Assembly: GCA_003156695.1 (NCBI GenBank)
Contig: PMHN01000356.1
Span: 7,684-12,690, forward strand
Source: Gammaproteobacteria bacterium
GTDB lineage: Bacteria; Pseudomonadota; Gammaproteobacteria; Steroidobacterales; Steroidobacteraceae
Reading direction: 5' to 3'
Length of the DNA stretch: 5,007 bases
A model generated the notes under the pieces. The model ran no database searches and had not been told where the DNA came from. It saw only the letters and a program-made list of their open reading frames with translations. Shown piece by piece: positions 1-5,007 of the stretch (the stretch's first letter is position 1; every line of letters begins with the position of its first letter). Both the position numbers and the translations under genes were made by a program.

Positions 1-650
1 AGTCACACGTGTTAGGTCCGGACGACGCGCTGCCACCGGAGCGCGACCTGGCCGTTGATTTCAGCATCTCGCGCATCACGGTGCGCAAGGCGATCGATGG
101 CCTGGTTGGCGAAGGGATGTTGGTTCGCCGTCAGGGATCGGGAACTTTTGTGTGCGCGCGCGTGGAGAAAAATTTCTCCAAGCTCACCTCCTTCTCCGAA
201 GACATGCGGGCACGCGGACGCAACCCGCGCAGTGTCTGGCTGCGCAAGGCGGCCGGCACCGTGACGCCCGAAGAGGCGCTGACGCTGCGCTCCAGTCCCG
301 GCACGCCGGTGTACCGCTTCCACCGCATTCGTTTTGCGGACGATGCGCCGATGGCGCTCGAATACGCGACGATTCTCGCCTCCTGCCTGCCCTCGATCGA
401 AGCCGTCGAGTCTTCGTTGTATGCGGCGCTCGAGCGCGCCGGCAACCGCCCGGTGCGCGCCCTGCAGCGCCTGCGCGCGGTGTTGTTCACAGCCGAACAG
501 GCTGAGCTTCTGCAGACCAGGGAAAAGGGAGCGGGCCTCCTGGTCGAGCGGCTCGGGTTCTTAAAGGACGGCCGCGCGGCCGAGTTCACGCAGTCCTTCT
601 ACCGCGGCGACATCTACGATTTCGTCGCCGAGCTCAGTCTCGCCACGTGA
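1..650 (+). CDS. nagR: GntR-family regulator with UTRA domain, NagR type (5' partial)
   Basis: This is a DNA-binding repressor of the GntR/HutC subfamily and probably controls the two nag genes behind it. The reading frame is open from base 3 and reaches the left edge. The first visible residues, LGPDDALPPERDLA, match the GntR signature just before the recognition helix (LxPGDxLPPERxLA). SRITVRKAIDGL is the recognition helix and RRQGSGTFV is the wing. The part from about FSKLTSFSEDMRARG to the end is a UTRA effector domain, closing with the typical FTQSFYRGDIYDFVAEL. About 25-35 residues, including the first helix of the winged HTH, are missing upstream. The GTG at base 9 is therefore not a real start. 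Family members of this type (NagR/YvoA, PhnF) sense small ligands, and NagR/YvoA senses GlcN-6-P or GlcNAc-6-P. The nag assignment rests mainly on the overlap with the nag genes. A different sugar-phosphate effector is possible. Confidence 0.9.
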   Translation, partial: SHVLGPDDALPPERDLAVDFSISRITVRKAIDGLVGEGMLVRRQGSGTFVCARVEKNFSKLTSFSEDMRARGRNPRSVWLRKAAGTVTPEEALTLRSSPGTPVYRFHRIRFADDAPMALEYATILASCLPSIEAVESSLYAALERAGNRPVRALQRLRAVLFTAEQAELLQTREKGAGLLVERLGFLKDGRAAEFTQSFYRGDIYDFVAELSLAT

Positions 651-1681
651 AGAACGCGGCCGCGGACACCCGCATGTATCGTGAAGCCGCTGCGGCGCCG
701 GACGCGGTGCGCGAGCAACTGCTCGCCAATGCCGCCCGCATCGAGCGCCTCGCGCAGCGACTGCGCGCCAACCCGCCACGCGCCCTCGTCACCTGCGCGC
801 GCGGCAGCTCCGATCACGCCGCCACGTTTGCGCGCTACCTGATCGAAACGCGCCTGGGACTTCTGACCTCCTCCGCCGCGCCGTCGGTGAGCTCGGTGTA
901 CGACGCCCGCCCCGACCTCGCGGGCACCGTGATGCTCGCGATCTCCCAGTCGGGCGCGAGCCCGGACCTGCTGGCGACGGTGAGCACGGCACGCTCCGCC
1001 GGCGCACGCATCGTGGCGCTCCTCAACGCCGAGAACTCGCCGCTCGCGCAGCTTGCCGACGACGTGATCCCGCTGGGCGCCGGACCCGAGCGCAGCATTG
1101 CCGCCACCAAGTCCTACATCACTTCGCTCAGTGCGATCGTGCACCTGGTCGCGAGCTGGTCGCGTGATGCAGCGCTGGCCGCGGCCCTGCAACAGGCACC
1201 CGAACTACTCGCCCACGCCTGGCAGCTCGACTGGAGCGCCGCGGTTACCCACCTCACGCCGGCGCACAACATGTACGTGGTCGGTCGGGGCCTGGGCCTT
1301 GCCATCGCGCAGGAGGCGGCACTGAAGTTCAAGGAAACCTGCGCCCTGCATGCCGAAGCGGTCAGCGCGGCGGAGCTGCGCCACGGTCCGATGGCGCTGG
1401 TCGGAGTGGGTTTCCCGCTGCTCATTTTCACGCAGAACGACGCCAGTCGCGCCGGTGTCGCGCAGCTGGCGGGCGAGCTCGCCGCGCGCGGCGCGGATGT
1501 GCTGCTCGCCGGAACCGCCGCTGATGGTGCGACGGTGCTGCCCACACAGGAGGCGCATCCGGTGATCGAGCCGCTGCTGTTCGCACAGAGTTTCTACCGA
1601 CTGGCAAACGCGCTGTCGCTGGCGCGCGGTAGGGATCCCGACCGGCCGCCGCACCTCAACAAGGTGACCGAGACCGTCTGA
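647..1681 (+). CDS. nagB-II: Glucosamine-6-phosphate deaminase, SIS type (NagB-II)
   Basis: This enzyme converts GlcN-6-P to fructose-6-P and ammonia in the cytoplasm, the last step of GlcNAc catabolism. It is not related to classical NagB but to the isomerase half of GlmS. It has two SIS domains. The first carries ARGSSDHA (residues 51-58), ISQSGASPDLL (99-109) and GPERSIAATKSY (146-157). The second carries GRGLGLAIAQEAALKFKETC (213-232) and HGPMALV (246-252). The GlmS-like tail DRPPHLNKVTETV (332-344) closes the sugar-phosphate site. At 344 residues it lacks the N-terminal glutaminase domain of GlmS, which excludes GlcN-6-P synthase. The GTG start at 647 overlaps the regulator's stop (GTGA). 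It also gives an N-terminus that lines up with Shewanella NagB-II as I recall it. The ATG at 674 (MYREAAAAP) is an in-frame alternative, and neither start has a strong Shine-Dalgarno. A phosphosugar isomerase of other specificity is possible but unlikely next to nagA. Confidence 0.93.
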   Translation: MKNAAADTRMYREAAAAPDAVREQLLANAARIERLAQRLRANPPRALVTCARGSSDHAATFARYLIETRLGLLTSSAAPSVSSVYDARPDLAGTVMLAISQSGASPDLLATVSTARSAGARIVALLNAENSPLAQLADDVIPLGAGPERSIAATKSYITSLSAIVHLVASWSRDAALAAALQQAPELLAHAWQLDWSAAVTHLTPAHNMYVVGRGLGLAIAQEAALKFKETCALHAEAVSAAELRHGPMALVGVGFPLLIFTQNDASRAGVAQLAGELAARGADVLLAGTAADGATVLPTQEAHPVIEPLLFAQSFYRLANALSLARGRDPDRPPHLNKVTETV

Positions 1682-2826
1682 TGAGCGTCGCACTCGTGAA
1701 TGGCCGTGTGCTGCGCGACGGCGTGCTGGTCGAGGGACAGTGCGTGCTGCTTGAGGGCGGCCGGATTGCCGCCATCGTCGATGCTCACGACCCGCGCTGC
1801 CGGGACGCGCAACGTCACGACCTTGGCGGTGGCTTGCTGCTGCCGGGATTCATCGATTCGCAGGTTAATGGCGGCGGCGGCGTGCTGTTCAATGACGCTC
1901 CGAGCGTTGAGGCCATCCGCGCCATCGGCGCCGCCCATCGGCGCTTCGGCACCACCGGCTTTTTGCCGACGCTGATCAGCGCCGATCTGGATGTCGTCGC
2001 GCGCGCCATCACCGCCGTGCGTGGTGCGATCCAGGCGGGCGTGCCGGGCGTGCTGGGCCTGCACATCGAGGGCCCGTACCTGAATGTGGCACGCAAGGGC
2101 GTGCACGATCCGGCGAAGCTGCGCGAGCTCGACGCGAGCGCGCTCGGACTCCTCACCTCGCTGCGCGAGGGCCGTACGCTCGTGACCTTGGCGCCGGAGA
2201 TGACCACGCCGCAGATCATCCAAAAGCTGGTGGCGGCCGGAGTAGTCGTGTCCGCCGGGCACACCAACGCAACCTACGCGGAGATCGAACCGGCGCTGCG
2301 TCACGGGCTCACAGGATTCACCCACCTGTTCAACGCCATGTCGCAGCTCACCGGACGGGAGCCCGGCGCCGTCGGCGCGGCGTTGAGTGACCCTGACAGC
2401 TGGTGCGGCATCATCGTCGACGGCGTGCACACCGACCCCGTGGTGCTGCGCATCGCGCTCAAGTGCAAGCCGCACGAGCGTTTCATGCTGGTCACCGACG
2501 CCATGCCGAGTGTCGGCACGCACAACGCCTCGTTCGAGCTGCAGGGACGGCGGATCAGCGTCAGCGGTTACGTCTGCTTGGACGAGGACGGCACGCTTGC
2601 CGGTTCCAACATTGACATGGCGAGTAGCGTGCGCAATGCCATGTCCATGCTGGGCCTGCCGCTGTCCGAGGCGGTGCGCATGGCGAGCCAGTGGCCGGCG
2701 GAGTTTCTGGGTGTGGCGCACGAGCTCGGGCGCATCGCCGCCGGCTACCGCGCCAACCTGGTGCTCTCCGATGATGAGCTCAATGTGCGCGAGACCTGGA
2801 TCGACGGCCAGTCCTCGAAGTCTTAG
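1681..2826 (+). CDS. nagA: N-acetylglucosamine-6-phosphate deacetylase
   Basis: NagA hydrolyses GlcNAc-6-P to GlcN-6-P and acetate, and so feeds the preceding gene's product. It is a cytoplasmic amidohydrolase-superfamily TIM barrel. At 381 residues it has the normal family length. Visible motifs in order are PGFIDSQVNGGGG (residues 55-67), LHIEGPYLN (127-135, metal ligand E130), SAGHTNATY (191-199, H194), FTHLFNAMSQL (213-223, H215), IIVDGVHTDP (244-253, H250) and LVTDAMPSVG (270-279, catalytic D273). The first metal motif is QxN (Q61, N63) instead of HxH, as in the E. coli enzyme, which suggests a mononuclear metal site. The C-terminal part ASQWPAEFLGV followed by GYRANLVLSDD is also typical. 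The ATG overlaps the previous stop in TGATG, and a possible weak Shine-Dalgarno (AAGGTGA, 1661-1667) lies upstream, so translation is probably coupled. The stop lies 6 bases from the end of the opposing dioxygenase gene. Confidence 0.97.
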   Translation: MSVALVNGRVLRDGVLVEGQCVLLEGGRIAAIVDAHDPRCRDAQRHDLGGGLLLPGFIDSQVNGGGGVLFNDAPSVEAIRAIGAAHRRFGTTGFLPTLISADLDVVARAITAVRGAIQAGVPGVLGLHIEGPYLNVARKGVHDPAKLRELDASALGLLTSLREGRTLVTLAPEMTTPQIIQKLVAAGVVVSAGHTNATYAEIEPALRHGLTGFTHLFNAMSQLTGREPGAVGAALSDPDSWCGIIVDGVHTDPVVLRIALKCKPHERFMLVTDAMPSVGTHNASFELQGRRISVSGYVCLDEDGTLAGSNIDMASSVRNAMSMLGLPLSEAVRMASQWPAEFLGVAHELGRIAAGYRANLVLSDDELNVRETWIDGQSSKS

Positions 2827-2832
2827 CGGCCC

Positions 2833-3552
2833 TTACGGATCCTGGAAGCCGCCCGCGCGGTAGGTAATAACGAGCGTGTCGCGCACCCCCGCGCTGCCGT
2901 GCGGCTGGATTGGCGTCGTTTCGTGGATGACGCGCGCATCGTCCATCAGCAGCATCGACCAGGGCTCGTGCATGGTAAAGCGCACCCCCGATGCGCCACC
3001 CGCATCGAACACCCGCGTTTCCCCGCCGTGCACGTGGCGGCGCGCGACCAGTACGATCGCCACGAAATCCACGCCGTCGCGGTGCGCGCCTTCGGGCGTC
3101 GGGCGGCCAATCCCGTCCGCGGTGTCGATGCGGAACTGGTGCGCCTCCACGAACCAGCGCGCGACCGGCTGCAGCTGCGCAAATACCTCCCCGATGGCTA
3201 TCAGCAGCTGCCGCCAGGCCGGCGCGCCGCTCACCTCACTTTCAATCGGTTCGAACCAGCGCGTCAGTCCGCCGTGCAGCGCGTTGTAGGAGGTCGGTTG
3301 CCAGTGCGGCCGGTGCGGCACTGCCTCGAGCACCGTCGGCGCGAGCGTGTGCACGAAACTGCCGTGACGCCGGGCGCGGTAGCGGCCGCCGTCGCGCAGA
3401 TGCGCATCGCGCGGCAGGCGTTCCCAGCTGCCGCGCAGCGCCTCGAGGCCGGGAACGTCGAGCTCTAATGCCACGCGCGCGGCGGGCGCCGGCAGGACTA
3501 CGTAGCCCGGCCCACGCAGGCGCGCGATCGTTGCCGAGCGCTCTTGGGTCAT
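2833..3552 (-). CDS. 2OG-Fe(II) dioxygenase, IDO/BsmA-like family (2OG-Fe_Oxy_2)
   Basis: This is a predicted Fe(II)/2-oxoglutarate-dependent oxygenase of 239 residues with no signal peptide or membrane segment. The iron-binding triad is visible as HRDGVDF (H157, D159) and VIHETTP (H210). RDTLVITYRAGG holds the likely 2-oxoglutarate-binding arginine (R224). HGGETRVFDAGG (175-186) and LLMDDARVIH (201-210) are further family signatures, and QFRI (139-142) precedes the core. The family includes bacterial free amino-acid hydroxylases such as L-isoleucine 4-hydroxylase, and BsmA-like proteins reported in biofilm and stress contexts. The substrate cannot be predicted from this sequence. I chose the ATG at 3550-3552. 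The frame stays open to 3669, but that extension adds a low-complexity R/A/G-rich stretch, would overlap the start of the divergent gene at 3668, and lies before the conserved part. There is no good Shine-Dalgarno before the chosen start, so the start is less certain than the function class. Confidence 0.88.
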   Translation of the reverse strand: MTQERSATIARLRGPGYVVLPAPAARVALELDVPGLEALRGSWERLPRDAHLRDGGRYRARRHGSFVHTLAPTVLEAVPHRPHWQPTSYNALHGGLTRWFEPIESEVSGAPAWRQLLIAIGEVFAQLQPVARWFVEAHQFRIDTADGIGRPTPEGAHRDGVDFVAIVLVARRHVHGGETRVFDAGGASGVRFTMHEPWSMLLMDDARVIHETTPIQPHGSAGVRDTLVITYRAGGFQDP

Positions 3553-3604
3553 GGCGCGCTTGTACCATATCCATCGAAAGGCGTAGACGGGCGCCCCCGG
3601 AAGA

Positions 3605-3618
3605 GCCTCGCCCGAGGC
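3605..3618. repeat. Short inverted repeat (GCCTCG / CGAGGC)
   Basis: Two perfect 6-base arms, GCCTCG and CGAGGC, are separated by two bases. As RNA this would more likely form a 5-pair stem with a GCCC loop. It lies about 50 bases before the start of the yfcG-like gene, in the divergent region. There is no T-run, so it is not an intrinsic terminator of the usual kind. It could be part of the 5' leader or a protein site, or arise by chance in GC-rich DNA. Confidence 0.4.
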
Positions 3619-3629
3619 GCGCGCCCCGT

Positions 3630-3648
3630 GCGAAGCTGAGCGCTTCGC
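3630..3648. repeat. Inverted repeat before the yfcG-like gene (GCGAAGC / GCTTCGC)
   Basis: Two perfect 7-base arms, GCGAAGC and GCTTCGC, flank the 5-base spacer TGAGC. The element ends 5 bases before the GGAG ribosome-binding site (3654-3657) of the following gene. As an RNA hairpin it would sit directly upstream of the translation start. As DNA it could be a dyad operator. No poly-T follows. Its role is unknown. Confidence 0.45.
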
Positions 3649-3667
3649 TTGGCGGAGACTTAAGGAC

Positions 3668-4354
3668 ATGATCGACCTTTATTATTGGACCACGCCGAAC
3701 GGCCACAAGATCACCATGTTCCTGGAGGAGACCGGCCTGCCTTACAGGATCCTGCCGGTCAACATCGGCACCGGTGCGCAGTTCGATCCCGCCTTTCTCG
3801 CCATCGCGCCGAACAATCGCATCCCCGCCATCGTTGATCACGAACCCAAGGGGGGCGGCGAACCGCTATCGGTGTTTGAGTCCGGTGCAATCCTGTTGTA
3901 TCTCGCCGAGAAGACCGGCCGTCTCTTACCGGCGGACGTGCGCGGACGCGCTCAAGTGACACAGTGGCTGTTCTGGCAGATGGCGGGCCTGGGTCCCATG
4001 GCCGGACAGAACCATCACTTCGCCCGTTACGCAGCGGAGAAAATTCCCTACGCCATCGAGCGCTACGTGAAGGAGACCAACCGCCTGTACGGCGTACTCA
4101 ACAAGCGCCTCGCGCAACGCAGCTTCCTTGCCGGTGAGTATTCGATCGCCGACATCGCCTGCTATCCGTGGATCGTGCCGTATGAAGCCCAGGGTCAGAA
4201 GCTGGAGGACTTCCCGCATCTGCGGCGCTGGTTCAACGCCATCCATGATCGGCCCGCAACGCTGCGGGCTTACGAGAAGGCCACCGCCGTCAACACGCAA
4301 ACGACCATGACCGAGGAAGCCAAGCGCGTGCTCTTCGGGCAGACCGCGCGCTGA
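3668..4354 (+). CDS. yfcG: Glutathione S-transferase, YfcG-like (Nu class)
   Basis: This is a soluble cytoplasmic thioredoxin-fold GST of 228 residues. Its closest recalled relative is E. coli YfcG, a glutathione-dependent disulfide-bond oxidoreductase with weak classical transferase activity. The N-terminal domain has YWTTPNGHKITMFLEE (6-21), where Thr9 and Asn11 correspond to the glutathione-contacting residues of YfcG. NNRIPAIVDH (49-58) holds the cis-proline, and FESGAILLYLAEKTG (70-84) holds the Glu-Ser pair for the glutathione gamma-glutamyl group. The helical domain has the Nu-class signature QWLFWQMAGLGPMAGQNHHF (99-118) and the N-capping box SIADIACYPW (159-168). The tail is some residues longer than in E. 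coli. GGAG at 3654-3657, 10 bases before the ATG, is a plausible ribosome-binding site. A second purine run, AAGGA (3662-3666), is too close to the start to serve. It is divergent from the dioxygenase and 37 bases ahead of the metallopeptidase. Redox or stress protection is the likely role. Confidence 0.95.
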   Translation: MIDLYYWTTPNGHKITMFLEETGLPYRILPVNIGTGAQFDPAFLAIAPNNRIPAIVDHEPKGGGEPLSVFESGAILLYLAEKTGRLLPADVRGRAQVTQWLFWQMAGLGPMAGQNHHFARYAAEKIPYAIERYVKETNRLYGVLNKRLAQRSFLAGEYSIADIACYPWIVPYEAQGQKLEDFPHLRRWFNAIHDRPATLRAYEKATAVNTQTTMTEEAKRVLFGQTAR

Positions 4355-4391
4355 AAGGCTGCTGCGTACGCCACTCAGAAGCGCACCGGCA

Positions 4392-5007
4392 ATGAGCCTC
4401 GCCGCCGCCGCGCTCGGTGTGTTGCTGGCTGCACCCGCGGCCACGGCCGAGCCGACGGTCAGCGACCTGCAGGTCGCCGGCGCCGCCATACATGTTGACT
4501 TCGAGCCCGGCGAATTTACCGCAGGCGCGGAACCGATTCTCGAGTGGGTGCGCCGCAGTGCCCGTATCGTCGCCGGCTACTACGGCCGCTTTCCAGCCAC
4601 GCAGCTGCAGCTGCGGCTGCAGCCGCAAAGCGGCGCAGGCGTGCAGGGCGGACAGACCTTTGCCGCGCACGGGGCATTCATCAGGGTACGCGTCGGCCGA
4701 GAGGTCACCCCAGCGCAGCTCACCACCGACTGGGTGCTGGTGCACGAGATGACGCACCTGGCGCTACCCGACTCAGGCAGTGAACACGCCTGGTTGTCGG
4801 AGGGTATCGCGACCTACGTGGAGGGCATCGCGCGCGTGCAGGCAGGCAACCGCACTGAGAGCGACGTGTGGGCCGAGGAGCTGCGCTCAATGCCGCGCGG
4901 ATTCCCGCAAGCCGGCGACGCCGGACTTGACCACACCCATACGTGGGGCCGTACCTACTGGGGTGGCGCGATGTTCTGCCTGCTCGCCGACGTCGACATC
5001 CGCGAGC
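4392..5007 (+). CDS. Exported HExxH metallopeptidase, peptidase MA-like (3' partial)
   Basis: The frame is open from 4311 to the right edge. From the ATG at 4392 it encodes 205 residues, cut at the window end. Residues 1-20 form a hydrophobic, alanine-rich signal sequence with a probable cleavage after AATA (before EP), so the mature protein should be periplasmic or secreted. VLVHEMTHLAL (115-125) is a zinc-binding HExxH motif (H118, E119, H122). AWLSEGIATYVEG (133-145) provides E137, the likely third ligand of a gluzincin, spaced HExxH-14 residues-E. This arrangement matches the peptidase MA-like family rather than M1 aminopeptidases, where the spacing is longer. WGRTYWGGAMFCLLADVDIRE at the edge is a further conserved-looking helix. 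The predicted signal lacks a basic n-region. Upstream in-frame codons encode RLLRTPLRSAPA, but only CTG codons (4359, 4362) could start there. It follows the yfcG-like gene by 37 bases and may share its transcript. The natural substrate is unknown. Confidence 0.85.
   Translation, partial: MSLAAAALGVLLAAPAATAEPTVSDLQVAGAAIHVDFEPGEFTAGAEPILEWVRRSARIVAGYYGRFPATQLQLRLQPQSGAGVQGGQTFAAHGAFIRVRVGREVTPAQLTTDWVLVHEMTHLALPDSGSEHAWLSEGIATYVEGIARVQAGNRTESDVWAEELRSMPRGFPQAGDAGLDHTHTWGRTYWGGAMFCLLADVDIRE
4600..4627. repeat. Two overlapping 16-base perfect palindromes inside a coding region
   Basis: CGCAGCTGCAGCTGCG (4600-4615) and TGCGGCTGCAGCCGCA (4612-4627) are each perfect palindromes sharing four bases. 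They lie within the metallopeptidase gene and encode the alternating QLQLRLQPQ (71-79), a likely beta-strand written with CAG and CTG codons. The repeat is therefore largely explained by the protein sequence and codon choice. Confidence 0.5.

Larger units (their letters stand above)
3553..3667. promoter_or_regulatory. Divergent intergenic region, dioxygenase / yfcG-like gene
   Basis: These 115 bases separate two divergently transcribed genes and must hold the promoter of at least the plus-strand gene. The only AT-richer part is 3560-3579. On the plus strand it contains TTGTAC (3560-3565), a possible -35 element, but no good -10 follows at 16-18 bases. On the minus strand it contains TATGGT (3563-3568), a weak -10 without a matching -35. 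An 8-base palindrome GGGCGCCC lies at 3589-3596, and two inverted repeats lie further right. I can name neither a promoter nor an operator with confidence. Confidence 0.45.

Noticed and set aside
569..582. Perfect 14-base palindrome CGGCCGCGCGGCCG in the regulator gene
   Set aside because: It consists only of G and C and lies in the coding sequence for DGRAAE. Such palindromes arise often by chance in this composition, and it does not resemble a GntR operator I know.
655..664. Palindrome CGCGGCCGCG just after the deaminase GTG
   Set aside because: It is a short G/C-only palindrome in coding sequence, expected by chance.
1594..2721. Minus-strand open frame of 375 codons across nagA
   Set aside because: The product is a His/Arg/Gln-rich sequence with no family motif, and the plus strand encodes a full nagA with all catalytic residues. 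Long antisense frames are expected at this GC content.
3560..3588. Sigma-70 promoter with TTGTAC as -35 for the yfcG-like gene
   Set aside because: No hexamer at 16-18 bases downstream matches a -10 better than three of six positions, so no promoter is called.
3605..3648. Intrinsic terminators in the divergent region
   Set aside because: The hairpins are not followed by a T-run on either strand, and both flanking genes begin here rather than end.
3553..3669. N-terminal extension of the dioxygenase to an upstream start at 3669
   Set aside because: It overlaps the start of the divergent GST, adds a low-complexity segment, and conserved family sequence begins only after the ATG at 3552.
2991..3671. 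Long plus-strand open frame of 226 codons opposite the dioxygenase
   Set aside because: It is antisense to a gene with a complete 2OG-Fe active site, its product is an Arg/Ala/Ser-rich low-complexity protein, and it has no recognisable motif. It is a high-GC shadow frame.

Overview
The window is high-GC bacterial DNA, densely coded, with strongly GC-biased third codon positions. Protein similarities recalled from memory point to a gammaproteobacterium, perhaps of the Xanthomonadales or a neighbouring order. This rests on an N-acetylglucosamine gene set built around the SIS-type deaminase NagB-II (known from Shewanella and Xanthomonas) and on a close relative of E. coli YfcG. The genus cannot be read from the sequence.

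Left part (1-2826, plus strand): three tightly packed genes form one operon. A GntR/UTRA regulator of the NagR type, cut by the left window edge, is followed by a SIS-domain glucosamine-6-phosphate deaminase (NagB-II) and an N-acetylglucosamine-6-phosphate deacetylase (NagA). Both junctions are overlaps (GTGA at 647-650, TGATG at 1679-1683), so translation is probably coupled. The enzymes run in sequence: NagA removes acetate from GlcNAc-6-P, then NagB-II converts GlcN-6-P to fructose-6-P and ammonia. The regulator probably senses one of these sugar phosphates. The kinase and the transporter that the pathway needs are not in the window and may lie upstream.

Middle (2833-3552, minus strand): a 2OG-Fe(II) dioxygenase of the IDO/BsmA-like family (2OG-Fe_Oxy_2) faces nagA tail to tail with a gap of only 6 bases. 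Its substrate is unknown.

Right part (3553-5007): a 115-base divergent intergenic region with two small inverted repeats separates the dioxygenase from a YfcG-like glutathione S-transferase on the plus strand. After 37 bases comes the start of an exported HExxH metallopeptidase (peptidase MA-like), cut by the right edge. These three genes look like ordinary chromosomal genes with no evident link to the nag operon.

I see no RNA genes, mobile elements, CRISPR arrays or phage signs, and nothing that amounts to a clearly new system. The points most worth a second look are the orphan dioxygenase, the poorly defined start and signal peptide of the metallopeptidase, and the inverted repeats in the divergent region.
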